Assembly (NCBI RefSeq): GCF_016863535.1
Contig: NZ_BOPB01000026.1
Location: 62,001-126,000, forward strand
Source: Micromonospora lutea
GTDB lineage: Bacteria; Actinomycetota; Actinomycetes; Mycobacteriales; Micromonosporaceae
Reading direction: 5' to 3'
Length of the DNA: 64,000 bases
A program made the position numbers and the translations under genes. Position 1 is the first letter of the stretch; each line of letters opens with the position of its first letter. Under the pieces are notes generated by a model. It made no database searches. It saw nothing but the letters and a program-made list of their open reading frames with translations, and was not told the DNA's origin. Shown piece by piece: positions 32,528 to 41,134 of this stretch.

Positions 32528-34510
32528 TCAGGACGCGGTGCAGGTCAGCCCGGACGGTGTGCCCGATCCGCTGCCGGTCAGCCCGAAGGTGGTGCTGGTG
32601 CCGGCGGCGAGTTGCCCGTTGTACGGCTCGTTGCGCACCGTCACCGTGGTGCCGGAGGTGGTGAGCCGGCCGTTCCACAGCGACGCGATCGTGGTGCCGG
32701 CGGGGGCGGTCCAGTTGACGGTCCAGCCGGTGATGGCTGCCGTGCCGGTATTGCGGACGGTCACCTCCGCCTGGTAGCCACCCTGCCAGGAACCGGTCAC
32801 CCGGTACGTCGCGGAGCAGCCGGCGTCGCCGTTGCCGTTGTCGTTGCCGGCCGTAGTGGTGACGGTTCGTGGCGGCGAGGCCGCCGAGACGTTACCGGCG
32901 GCATCACGGGCCCGCACGGTGAAGGTGTAGCTGGTCGAGGCGGTCAGGCCGGTCGCCCGGTAACTGGTGCCGGAGACCGTGGCGACCACGGAGGCCGCCC
33001 CGGACCCGGTGGCCCGCAGCACCTCGTACGAGATGACACCCACGTTGTCCGTGGCGGCCGTCCAGTTCAGGGTGGCAGCGGTGGCGGTCACGTCGGTGGC
33101 GGTCGGCTGGCCGGGCGCGGTCGGGGCGGTGGTGTCACCGGGGCCGGGGCCACCGGCGTAGCGCTCGGCGAGGCTCATGCCGGTGGTGGAGTCGGCACCG
33201 CCGAGGCGCACCTGGTGGTCGAGGCCGACGAACGTGCCGTTGTGCTGCCACAGCGCGGGCTTGAGCATCTGGTTGTACTTCGTCTCGTCCCAACTGGCCC
33301 AGTCGTCGAGCAGCAGGCCCCCGGTGTCACCGGAGTTGGGGTTGAGGCACCAGAACGTGTGGTGGATGCCGTTCTCGATCATCAGGTCGCGGAGCGCGGC
33401 CATCCAACGGTCCTGCCGGGCGTCCTGGCCCAGCCGGCCGCCCCACTCCCCGATCAGCAGCGGCGCGATGTTCTGCTCGTGGATGTAGAACCAGTTCGGC
33501 CGCCACACGTCGTTGGTCAGCGAGTCCTTGTCGAAGTCCCCGGCGAACCACGGCTGCTCGTAGACCAGGGGTCCGTAGTCGTGCGGCGAGTAGACGAGCT
33601 GGTCCTGCTGGGCGCCGAGGTTGACCGGGTGTTCGGCGACACCGCGCAGGTTGCCGCCCCACCAGTTGTAGTGGTAGTTGGGGCTGCGGTCGGGGTTGGT
33701 GTCGGGCGAGTTCCAGGTGGCGCCGGCCCGGGGGTAGATCTCGATGCCCTCACAGAGGATCAGCAGGTTCGGGTTGATCGCCAGGATCCGCCGGCCCGCC
33801 GTCTCACAGGCGTACTTGAAGTTGTCCTGGTCGGTGCTGGAGTCCCACTTGGCCCGCTGCGGATCGTTCGGGGTGCCGTGCGGCTCGTTCTTGATGTCCA
33901 TCGCGACGATGGTGTCGTTCGTCCGGTAGCGGGTGGTGATCCACTCCCAGCCCTGGAAGAACAGCTCCGGGGTGACGCTGCCCTTCCACCACACCGGATA
34001 GACGTGGCCGGAGTTGTCCGCCTCGGCGCTGTGCACGTCGAGCATGACCTTCAGACCGTACTTCTCGCACAGTGCCAGCCAGTGGTCGAAGACCTGGAGG
34101 TTGTTCAGGCCCTCCAGCTCCGGGTTGACGAACGTGTTGACGTTCGGCCGGATCGTCTGCCCGGCCTTCCACTCCAGCAGCAGCTGCGTGGAGATGGGCA
34201 CCCGGACGATGTTGATGCCGCGCTGGGCCATCTGGCGGGTGATCGACTCCAGGTTGCCCGACCACAGGCCGTGGAAGACCCGCTCGCTGGCGTTGAAGCC
34301 GAACCAGTTCGCCCCGGTGAGCCAGACCTGGTTGCCGGCCTCGTCGACGATCCGGTTGCCGTCGGTGTGCAGCCAGTCGGCGGTGGGCGCGGCGGCGACA
34401 GCCGCTTCCCCGGGCGTCGGGGCCGCCGTCGCGGCGGGCGCGGCGGCGGCCACGCCGAACGCGACGACGGCCGCCGCCGCGACGGCCGTGAGTTTGGTAC
34501 GTGCGGACAT
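32528..34510 (-). CDS. Secreted GH5 cellulase with Fn3 and CBM2
   Basis: A 660-residue secreted endoglucanase-type enzyme. Signal peptide to about residue 30. The GH5 catalytic barrel covers ~45-435, with the acid/base Glu in MDIKNEPHG (~208) and the nucleophile Glu in LLIGEWGGRL (~353). An Fn3 module spans ~465-555 (APGQPTATDVTATAATLNWT) and a CBM2 ~570-660 (CSATYRVTGSWQGGYQAEVTVRNTG ... LWNGRLTTSG), bounded by Cys. The ATG at 34510 has AGAGGAAG upstream. A CelR-type operator lies 61 bases before the start. It probably hydrolyses internal beta-1,4-glucan bonds while bound to cellulose. Confidence 0.94.
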   Translation of the reverse strand: MSARTKLTAVAAAAVVAFGVAAAAPAATAAPTPGEAAVAAAPTADWLHTDGNRIVDEAGNQVWLTGANWFGFNASERVFHGLWSGNLESITRQMAQRGINIVRVPISTQLLLEWKAGQTIRPNVNTFVNPELEGLNNLQVFDHWLALCEKYGLKVMLDVHSAEADNSGHVYPVWWKGSVTPELFFQGWEWITTRYRTNDTIVAMDIKNEPHGTPNDPQRAKWDSSTDQDNFKYACETAGRRILAINPNLLILCEGIEIYPRAGATWNSPDTNPDRSPNYHYNWWGGNLRGVAEHPVNLGAQQDQLVYSPHDYGPLVYEQPWFAGDFDKDSLTNDVWRPNWFYIHEQNIAPLLIGEWGGRLGQDARQDRWMAALRDLMIENGIHHTFWCLNPNSGDTGGLLLDDWASWDETKYNQMLKPALWQHNGTFVGLDHQVRLGGADSTTGMSLAERYAGGPGPGDTTAPTAPGQPTATDVTATAATLNWTAATDNVGVISYEVLRATGSGAASVVATVSGTSYRATGLTASTSYTFTVRARDAAGNVSAASPPRTVTTTAGNDNGNGDAGCSATYRVTGSWQGGYQAEVTVRNTGTAAITGWTVNWTAPAGTTIASLWNGRLTTSGTTVTVRNEPYNGQLAAGTSTTFGLTGSGSGTPSGLTCTAS

Positions 34511-34570
34511 GCGACTTCCTCTGGTGGTGGTTGACGAGGAACGTCGACGACGACCCGTGCCCAAGGGTCG

Positions 34571-34584
34571 TGGGAGCGCTTCCA
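34571..34584. promoter_or_regulatory. CelR/CebR-type operator
   Basis: TGGGAGCGCTTCCA matches the 14-bp CelR palindrome TGGGAGCGCTCCCA of Thermobifida at 13 of 14 positions. It lies 61 bases before the cellulase start, where a LacI-family repressor released by cello-oligosaccharides would act. No such repressor gene is in the window. Confidence 0.75.
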
Positions 34585-34621
34585 TCGACACCCTAGGCGG
34601 TCTTGGCCACCAGGGGAAGTC

Positions 34622-35317
34622 TCACACCGCGAGCGCCTGCCGAACCGTGTGCTCCGCGGTGGCACCGCCCTCCCCGGCGGAGGTGACCCGACCGGACTCC
34701 AGAACGTGGTAACGGTCGGCCACCCGCAGCGCGAACCCGAGATGCTGCTCGACCAGCAGCACGCTGAACCCCGTCTGTGCGATCAGCGCCACGATCCGGT
34801 CCTGGATCTCGGTGACCACCGACGGCTGGATGCCCTCGGTCGGTTCGTCCAGCATCAACAGCCGGGGCCGGGTGATCAGTGCCCGGGCGATCGCCAGCTG
34901 TTGCCGCTGACCGCCGGAGAGCAGCCCGGCCCGCCGACGCAGCAACGGACCCAGCGCCGGGAACAGGTCCAACACCTCCGAGGTGACCGACGCGCCGTCA
35001 CGCCGACCGTCGGCGACCAGGCGCAGGTTCTCCGCCGCCGTCAGGTGCGGAAAGCACTGCTGGCCCTGCGGCACGTACGCGATTCCCCGGGCGACCCGCT
35101 CGTGCGGGGCCAGTCGGGTGATGTCATCGCCGTCCAGTTCGACCCGTCCGGCGCTGGGGCGCAGCAGGCCGGCGGCCACCCGCAGCAGCGTGGACTTGCC
35201 CGCGCCGTTGTGGCCGAGCACCGTGGCGACCCCGTCTCCGGGCACCACCACGTCCACGCCGTGCAGCACCCGGCTGCGCCCGTAACCGGCGTGCACGCCG
35301 CGCATCGCGAGCATCAT
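34622..35317 (-). CDS. urtE: Urea ABC transporter ATP-binding protein UrtE
   Basis: A 231-residue ABC ATPase of the LivF class: Walker A GHNGAGKST, signature LSGGQRQQLA, Walker B LLMLDEPTEGIQPS, switch His in VLLVEQHLGFA. The segment EPTEGIQPSVVTEIQ is the usual UrtE sequence. It overlaps urtD by 4 bases (ATGA) and is the last gene of urtABCDE. With UrtD it powers import of urea through UrtB/UrtC. Confidence 0.94.
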   Translation of the reverse strand: MMLAMRGVHAGYGRSRVLHGVDVVVPGDGVATVLGHNGAGKSTLLRVAAGLLRPSAGRVELDGDDITRLAPHERVARGIAYVPQGQQCFPHLTAAENLRLVADGRRDGASVTSEVLDLFPALGPLLRRRAGLLSGGQRQQLAIARALITRPRLLMLDEPTEGIQPSVVTEIQDRIVALIAQTGFSVLLVEQHLGFALRVADRYHVLESGRVTSAGEGGATAEHTVRQALAV

Positions 35318-36087
35318 GCCTCCATGGACGTCGGGGCCAACCCGGCGTCGACCGGGTGACCGAGGTAGACCTCCTGCACGCGCGGATCGGCCTGCACCTG
35401 GGCGACGGTGCCCTCGCTGAGCACCCGACCGGCGTGCAGCACGGTGACGGTGCGCGCGAAGCGACGCAGGAAGTCCATGTCGTGCTCGATCACCACCACG
35501 GTGCGGTCCTGGCTCACCTTCTCCAGCAGGTGCCCGGTGGCGTCGCGTTCCTCATGACTCATCCCGGCGACCGGCTCGTCGAGCAGCAGCAGCCGGGTGT
35601 CCTGCACGAGCAGCATGCCGATCTCCAACCACTGTTTCTGCCCGTGGGCGAGGGTGCCGGCGAGGTGGTCGGCGCGACTCGTCAGGCCGATCACGTCGAG
35701 GGCCTCGGCCACCTCGTCGGGCACCCCGTGGCGACGGCGCAGCAGCGTCGCCCAGCCGCGTCGGGCACCGGCGGCGATGTCGAGGTTCTGCAGCACCGTC
35801 AACTCCTCGAACACCGTCGAGGTCTGGAAGGTGCGGCCGACACCCATCCGGCTGATCCGGTGCACCGGTCGACCGAGCAGCTCCCGGTCGCCGAAGCGTA
35901 CCGACCCGGTGGCCCGGACCAACCCGGTGACCGCGTCCACCAGGGTGGTCTTGCCGGCCCCGTTGGGTCCGATCAGGAACCGGATGTCACCCGGGGCGAC
36001 GTCGAGGGACACCCCGTCGACGGCGGTGAACCCGTCGAAGCTGACCCGCAGGTCACGCACGTAGAGCCCGTGCAGCTGCCCGGTCAT
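35314..36087 (-). CDS. urtD: Urea ABC transporter ATP-binding protein UrtD
   Basis: A 257-residue ABC ATPase of the LivG class: Walker A GPNGAGKTT, Q-loop region RTFQTSTVFEELTVLQNL, family-typical signature LAHGQKQWLEIGM in place of LSGGQ, Walker B LLLLDEPVAGMSHEE, and IEHDMDF. The HGQKQWLEIGM and DEPVAGM motifs identify UrtD. The ATG at 36087 overlaps the urtC stop by 4 bases; the open frame continues upstream but only as a shadow of urtC. Confidence 0.95.
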   Translation of the reverse strand: MTGQLHGLYVRDLRVSFDGFTAVDGVSLDVAPGDIRFLIGPNGAGKTTLVDAVTGLVRATGSVRFGDRELLGRPVHRISRMGVGRTFQTSTVFEELTVLQNLDIAAGARRGWATLLRRRHGVPDEVAEALDVIGLTSRADHLAGTLAHGQKQWLEIGMLLVQDTRLLLLDEPVAGMSHEERDATGHLLEKVSQDRTVVVIEHDMDFLRRFARTVTVLHAGRVLSEGTVAQVQADPRVQEVYLGHPVDAGLAPTSMEA

Positions 36088-37253
36088 GCCGTGCCCTCCC
36101 GTCGCCGTGGCCGAAGCCGGCCGAATCGGCCCGGGCGCGCTGCGTCGTCGTCGCGGCGGCGGACCAGGCCGATCAGCGACGCCAGGCCGCCGGGCAGGAA
36201 CGCCACCACCACCACGAACAGCAGGCCCTGAAGGTACGTCCAGGTGCCCGGGAAACGCTCCGACAGGGCGGTACGCGCCCAGGCCACCGCCACCGCGCCG
36301 AGCACCGGCCCGAGCAGGGTGGCCCGGCCGCCGATGGCCACTCCGATGACGAACTCGATGGACGGCACGATCCCGATCAGCGCCGGGGAGATGATGCCCA
36401 CCGCGGGCACGAACAGCGCGCCGGCCAGCCCGGCCATGCCGGCAGCGACCACGTACGCGACCAGCTTGACGGTGGCCGGGTCGTAGCCGAGGAATCGGAC
36501 CCGTTCCTCCGAGTCCCGGACGGCCACCAGCAGTTCGCCGTAGCGGCTCTGCGTCAGGTGCCGGGCGACGGCCAGCAGCGCCAACAGGGTGCCGGCGATG
36601 ACGAAGTAGACCATCCGCTGGTTGACCGGGTCGTCCAGGTCGTAGCCGAAGAAGCCCTGGATGTCGGTGAGCCCGTTGGTGCCGCCGGTGGTGCCCTGCT
36701 GTCCGATCAACAGGATCACCATGGCGGCGGCGAGCGCCTGGCTGAGGATGGCGAAGTAGGCGCCCCGCACCCGACGGCGGAAGACCAGCGACCCGAGTAC
36801 GAAGGCGACCGCCATCGGCAGCAGCACCGTGGCGGGCAGGGCGAACCATGGGCTGGCGAACGGTCGCCACCACAGTGGCAACTCGTCGAGCTGCCCGTAC
36901 AGCAGCATGAAGTCGGGCATGGCGCCCGGGCCCGCGTCGGCGAGCTTGAGATGCATGGCCATCGCGTAGCCACCGAGGCCGAAGAAGACCCCCTGACCGA
37001 GGGTGAGCATGCCGCCCCGGCCCCAGGCCAGGCCGATACCGACCGCGACCATGGCCACGCAGAGGTACTTCGCCAGCAGGGAGAGCCGGAAGTCCGACAG
37101 CACCAGCGGCGCGACGGCGAAGAGCAGAGCCGCGCCGAAGGCGAACCCGGCGGCGGCGCGGATCCGGTGCCGGGTTGGGCTGGCCGCCGGGCTGGTCGGC
37201 GGTTCCGGGGCGGGGTCGGCGGCGGTGACGGGATCTCGGACGACGGTGGTCAT
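36084..37253 (-). CDS. urtC: Urea ABC transporter permease UrtC
   Basis: A 389-residue permease of the LivM class with ~10 membrane helices, including GRGGMLTLGQGVFFGLGGYAMAMHL, RRVRGAYFAILSQALAAAM and VPSIEFVIGVAIGGRATLLGPVLGA. TGGTNGLTDIQGFFGYDLDD matches UrtC proteins. The start at 37253 overlaps the urtB stop by 4 bases. It forms the inner-membrane channel with UrtB. Confidence 0.95.
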   Translation of the reverse strand: MTTVVRDPVTAADPAPEPPTSPAASPTRHRIRAAAGFAFGAALLFAVAPLVLSDFRLSLLAKYLCVAMVAVGIGLAWGRGGMLTLGQGVFFGLGGYAMAMHLKLADAGPGAMPDFMLLYGQLDELPLWWRPFASPWFALPATVLLPMAVAFVLGSLVFRRRVRGAYFAILSQALAAAMVILLIGQQGTTGGTNGLTDIQGFFGYDLDDPVNQRMVYFVIAGTLLALLAVARHLTQSRYGELLVAVRDSEERVRFLGYDPATVKLVAYVVAAGMAGLAGALFVPAVGIISPALIGIVPSIEFVIGVAIGGRATLLGPVLGAVAVAWARTALSERFPGTWTYLQGLLFVVVVAFLPGGLASLIGLVRRRDDDAARPGRFGRLRPRRREGTA

Positions 37254-38137
37254 GCCAGACTCCTGGTACGCAGCGTGAACAGACCCTGGGGTCGCCACTG
37301 GAGGAACGCGACGATGGCGATGAAGACCATCACCTTGGCGACGCTGAGGGTGGTGAGGTACTCGCCGGTGGCCTGGAGCACGCCCAGGGCGAAGGCGACG
37401 ATGACGGTGCCCCTGAGCTGGCCGATCCCGCCGACCACGACGACCAGGAAGGCGTCAATGATCAGGTTGGTGCCCATGGTGGGACCGATCGGCCCGAGCA
37501 GGGTGAGCGCCACTCCGGCGATGCCGGCCAGGCCGGATCCGACGAAGAAGGTCGTCCGGTCGACCCGGGCGGTGGCGATGCCGGAGACCGCGGCCAGGTC
37601 CCGGTTCTGGACGACGGCCCGGATCCGGCGGCCCAGCGGGCTGAACCGCAGGGCGACGGTCAGCGCGACGACCGCGCCACCGGCCAGGGCGAGGATGAAC
37701 AGGCGGTTGTTGGCCACCGTGATGCCGCCGGGTAGTCCGATGTTGCCGGTCAGCAGGTCCGGGGCGCGGGTCTGCACGTTCGGGCTGCCGAAGATGTCCC
37801 GGGCGAGCTGTTGCAGGATCAGTGACACCCCCCAGGTGACCAGCAGGGTGTCCAGCGGGCGGGCGTAGAGGCGGCGGATCAGCAGGGTCTCCAGCAGCAC
37901 GCCCATCGCGCCGGCCACCACGAAGGCGACCGGCAGAGCGATCAGCAGCGACCAGCCGGCCGCGGTGATGACCTGTTGCAGGACGTAGGTGGTGTAGGCC
38001 CCGGCCATGATGAACTCGCCGTGAGCCATGTTGATCACGCCCATCTGGCCGAAGGTGAGGGCCAGGCCGAGCGCGATGAGCAGCAGCACCGCTCCGATGC
38101 TGACGCCGGTGAAGAGTTGACCGAAGAGAACTGTCAC
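37250..38137 (-). CDS. urtB: Urea ABC transporter permease UrtB
   Basis: A 295-residue permease of the LivH class: FTGVSIGAVLLLIALGLALTFGQMGVINMAHGEFIMAGAY, then RRIRAVVQNRDLAAVSGIATARVDRTTFFVGSGLAGIAGV, the coupling region typical of UrtB. The GTG at 38137 has GGAG 9 bases upstream and the protein then begins at the first helix as in homologues. A 16-bp hairpin separates it from urtA. Confidence 0.95.
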   Translation of the reverse strand: MTVLFGQLFTGVSIGAVLLLIALGLALTFGQMGVINMAHGEFIMAGAYTTYVLQQVITAAGWSLLIALPVAFVVAGAMGVLLETLLIRRLYARPLDTLLVTWGVSLILQQLARDIFGSPNVQTRAPDLLTGNIGLPGGITVANNRLFILALAGGAVVALTVALRFSPLGRRIRAVVQNRDLAAVSGIATARVDRTTFFVGSGLAGIAGVALTLLGPIGPTMGTNLIIDAFLVVVVGGIGQLRGTVIVAFALGVLQATGEYLTTLSVAKVMVFIAIVAFLQWRPQGLFTLRTRSLA

Positions 38138-38164
38138 GGTGCGTACTCCGAACTGGTGGTGGGG

Positions 38165-38199
38165 CGGTTCGGGCGGAACCGGGGGTTCCGCCCGAACCG
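38165..38199. terminator. Perfect 16-bp hairpin between urtA and urtB
   Basis: Arms at 38165-38180 and 38184-38199 are perfectly complementary with a 3-base loop. The hairpin starts 9 bases after the urtA stop. It may terminate part of the transcripts or protect the urtA message, giving more binding protein than permease. Confidence 0.75.
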
Positions 38200-38208
38200 G
38201 GTGACGCC

Positions 38209-39453
38209 CTAGCTCAGGCCACCGGCCCACGGGTAGCTCTTGAGGAACGGGTCGGGGGTGATCGGTTGGCCGGAGTTCCAGACCTCGGTGATCAGTCCGT
38301 CCGCGCCGACCTTGCCGACGCGCGCCGTCTTGGCGATGTGCTGGGTGGCACCGTCCACGGTGACCAGTCCTTCGGGCGCCTCGAAGGTGATGCCGTCGGC
38401 GGCCCCACGGACCTTCTCCACGTCGAAGGCGCCGGCCTTCTCCACCATCGCCTTCCACAGGTGGACCGAGACGTACGCGGCCTCCATCGGGTCGCTGGTC
38501 GGCTTGTCCGCCCCGAACTTGGCCTTGTACGCCGCGACGAACTTCTCGTTCGTCGCCCCGGGCGTGGTCTGGTAGTAGTTCCAGGCGGTCAACTGGCCCT
38601 CCAGGTACTGGGTGCCGATGCTCTTGACCTCCTCCTCGGCGATCGACACCGACACCACCGGCATGCTGGCGGCGGTCAACCCGGCGGACTTGTACTCCTT
38701 GAAGAACGCCACGTTGCTGTCACCGTTGAGGGTGTTGAAGACCGCGTCCGCGCCGGAGGACTTCACCTTGTTGGTGATGGTGCCGAATTCGGTGGAGCCC
38801 AGCGGGGCGTAGTCCTCCCCCAACACCTTCATCCCGTTGGCCTCCGCGTACGCCTTGATGATCTTGTTTGCGGTACGCGGGAAGACGTAGTCGGAGCCGA
38901 CGAGGTAGAGCGAGGTGGCGCCCTGGGCCTTGAGGTAGTCCAGGCCGGGGACGATCTGCTGGTTCGTGGTGGCCCCGGTGTAGAAGATGTACGGCGACTG
39001 CTCCAGCCCCTCGTACTGCACCGGGTAGAACAGCAGCGCCTTGTTCTTCTCGAACACCGGCTTCACGGCCTTGCGGCTGGCCGAGGTCCAGCAGCCGAAG
39101 ACCGCCGCCACCCGGTCCTCCCGGATCAGCTTCTCGGCCTTCTCCGCGAAGGTCGGCCAGTCCGAGGCGCCGTCCTCGCCGACGGGTTCGATCTTCTTGC
39201 CGAGCACGCCGCCGGCCGCGTTGATCTCCTCGATCGCCAGCATGATGGAATCCCGGACGGTCACCTCGCTGATGGCCATCGTGCCGGAGAGGGAGTTCAG
39301 CAGGCCCACCTTCACGGTGTCGCCGGAGATGTCGGCGCTGACGCCCGCTGCGGTGTTGCCGTCGGTGGTCTTGCTGCCGCACGCGGCCATCGCGGCCACG
39401 GCGACCAGGGTCAAGGCACCCGCCAGGATGCGGCGGCCCCGGATCGATGTCAT
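38209..39453 (-). CDS. urtA: Urea ABC transporter substrate-binding protein UrtA
   Basis: A 414-residue lipoprotein (signal ILAGALTLVAVAAMAACG) of the type 1 periplasmic-binding fold. UrtA sequence marks: VGLLNSLSGTMAISE, VAAVFGCWTSASRKAVKPVFEKNKALLFYPVQYEGLEQSP, IFYTGATTNQQIVPGLDYL and GSDYVFPRTANK. The ATG at 39453 has AGGGAG 5 bases upstream. First gene of urtABCDE; it captures urea outside the cell. The 457-base region upstream contains a GlnR-like box. Confidence 0.96.
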   Translation of the reverse strand: MTSIRGRRILAGALTLVAVAAMAACGSKTTDGNTAAGVSADISGDTVKVGLLNSLSGTMAISEVTVRDSIMLAIEEINAAGGVLGKKIEPVGEDGASDWPTFAEKAEKLIREDRVAAVFGCWTSASRKAVKPVFEKNKALLFYPVQYEGLEQSPYIFYTGATTNQQIVPGLDYLKAQGATSLYLVGSDYVFPRTANKIIKAYAEANGMKVLGEDYAPLGSTEFGTITNKVKSSGADAVFNTLNGDSNVAFFKEYKSAGLTAASMPVVSVSIAEEEVKSIGTQYLEGQLTAWNYYQTTPGATNEKFVAAYKAKFGADKPTSDPMEAAYVSVHLWKAMVEKAGAFDVEKVRGAADGITFEAPEGLVTVDGATQHIAKTARVGKVGADGLITEVWNSGQPITPDPFLKSYPWAGGLS

Positions 39454-39910
39454 CAAGTCTCCCTGCGTCGCGCGTACGTCATCAGTGCCGGGAACGGTCG
39501 TCGGCCCCGGTTCGGAATGCGGATCTGTCCAGCTGCGGTGCGGTCCGTCGAACATTGCGCACTGCCCGACACGGCGGGTGGACACCGATCGGGTGGCGAT
39601 TCGGATATCGGGCAGGGAAAGCTTCGATCCGCTTCATTACGCGGGTGTTTCCCGGTCCTCAATAGGCTGTTTCCGCTGGCCGCAGTCTGGCCACAGTCGC
39701 CGATCGGGAACAGAAAATGCCGGCACCCCGCCGGGGAAAATCGGCGGAATGGCACCGGCAAACGATTTCAGGCCGCGGTCCGCAGCACTTTCCGTCCTTC
39801 GTCGGACGGTTGGTGATATCCGGCTCGACAGCCGGATCCTTCACGCAGGAAGCATCTTATGGGTCGGGTCGGTCGACCTGTCAAGGCACGGTCCGATCAC
39901 ACCGGAGGGA
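39454..39910. other. Long regulatory region upstream of urtA
   Basis: A gap of 457 bases without a credible gene, lower in G+C than its surroundings around 39600-39760. It should hold the urt promoter. A GlnR-like box lies at 39636-39651 (minus strand GAAAC-N6-GTAAT). Short ORFs here lack ribosome sites. No riboswitch was recognised. Confidence 0.5.
39636..39651 (-). promoter_or_regulatory. GlnR-like half-site pair
   Basis: On the minus strand GAAAC is followed after 6 bases by GTAAT, one base off the actinobacterial GlnR consensus (GTnAC and GAAAC boxes 6 bases apart). It lies about 185 bases before the urtA start. Nitrogen control of urea uptake fits, but one short match is weak evidence. 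Confidence 0.35.
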
Positions 39911-41038
39911 TCACAGTTCGGTCAGGACGCTGAAGTCCAGGCCGACGGCCTCGGCCAGATAGATGCGTTGGCGCACGTGCCGGCGGCGCAGCCGCAACTC
40001 GCCCCTCGGCCCGTCGTACGACACCACGTCGGCGGAGGCCTCCACCGCCCGTACGTCCAGCGTGCCGGCCTTGGCGATCAACGCGGCCAGGAGCATCACA
40101 CCCTCGTAACAGGACTCGCCGAGGCTGCCCAGTGGGGGCGCCTCCAACCCGAAGCGGCGGCCGAAACTCCCGTGGAAGTCCAGGTTCTCCTGAGTCACCA
40201 GGCCGGCGAAGAAACCCGCCGTGCTGAACAGCCCACGGGTGCTGGCGGCGCCGCTGGCGAGCAGCATGTTCTCGTCCATCAGGGTGCTCAGGCGCAGGCA
40301 CCGTTGGTCCAGTCCGGCAGCCGCGAACGCCCGGTTGAACCGCACCGCGTCCGCCCCCACGAGCAGCACGAGCACCGCGTCGGCGTCGCTGTGTTCGATG
40401 CGGCGCAGCACCTCGACGTAATCGTGCGTCTCCAACGGCAGGAAATGCTGACCGACGACGCGACCACCGCTGCGCAGCGCGTACCGGTGCGCCGCCCGGG
40501 TCGTCCGGCGCGGCCACACGTAGTCGTTGCCGACCACGAACCAGCGCCGCACCCCGAGATCCCCGGCCAGCACCCGCATCGCCGGCCACAGCTGCGCGTC
40601 CGGTGTCTCGCTGGTCAGGAAGACACCCTCGGTACGCTCACCCCCCTCGTACAGGGCGGTGTAGACGTACGGCACCCGATGCGCGACGCGCGGGGCCACC
40701 GCCTGGCGTACCGAGGAGATGTGCCAGCCGGTGACGCCCTGCACCGCGCCCACCGACACCAGCGCCTCCACCTCGGCGGCCACCTCGGCCGGCGGCGCTC
40801 CACCGTCGACGGGCACCAGCCGCAGTTCGCGGCCGAGCACCCCGCCCCGCCGATTGATCTCCTCCACCGCCAGTTGGGCGCAGAGTTCACAGCTCGGGCC
40901 GAACATGCCAGCCGGCCCGCGCATCGGGTACACCAGGGCGACACTGACCACGCCGCGGTCGACGGTCAACCAGGACGCCCCGGCGGTGATGCTCTCCCCC
41001 GCCTGCGGACGCCCGGACCCCGGTGCCGGCGCGGACAT
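39911..41038 (-). CDS. AmiC-like cytoplasmic ligand-binding protein
   Basis: A 375-residue type 1 periplasmic-binding fold related to UrtA and to AmiC/FmdD: VVSVALVYPMRGPAGMFGPSCELCAQLAVEEINRRGGVLGREL, VPYVYTALYEGGERTEGVF, RWFVVGNDYVWPRRTTRAAHRYA. It has no signal peptide from either possible start (41038 ATG or 41077 GTG), so it should stay in the cytoplasm, as does AmiC, the amide sensor of Pseudomonas. It is placed between the ure and urt operons and is divergent from a MarR regulator. A urea or amide sensor is the natural inference. Neither start has a clear ribosome site. Confidence 0.8.
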   Translation of the reverse strand: MSAPAPGSGRPQAGESITAGASWLTVDRGVVSVALVYPMRGPAGMFGPSCELCAQLAVEEINRRGGVLGRELRLVPVDGGAPPAEVAAEVEALVSVGAVQGVTGWHISSVRQAVAPRVAHRVPYVYTALYEGGERTEGVFLTSETPDAQLWPAMRVLAGDLGVRRWFVVGNDYVWPRRTTRAAHRYALRSGGRVVGQHFLPLETHDYVEVLRRIEHSDADAVLVLLVGADAVRFNRAFAAAGLDQRCLRLSTLMDENMLLASGAASTRGLFSTAGFFAGLVTQENLDFHGSFGRRFGLEAPPLGSLGESCYEGVMLLAALIAKAGTLDVRAVEASADVVSYDGPRGELRLRRRHVRQRIYLAEAVGLDFSVLTEL

Positions 41039-41134
41039 GAACACATGGTGGCCAACGCCGCTGGTGAAGACCAGCACTCCCCAGCCAGCGGGACATCTCG
41101 TTACGATGACCGCAACTCGCGAGGCGGGAGTGCC

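Noticed and set aside
32414..34534. 706-codon plus-strand ORF opposite the cellulase
   Set aside because: Low-complexity Gly/Val/Arg sequence; the GH5-Fn3-CBM2 reading on the other strand is unambiguous.
36088..36873. Upstream extension of the urtD frame
   Set aside because: It overlaps urtC entirely and has no ABC sequence; UrtD starts at 36087 as in the family.
39041..41134. Long plus-frame extension upstream of the MarR gene
   Set aside because: It runs antisense through urtA and the AmiC-like gene; the MarR domain and a ribosome site begin only at 41135.
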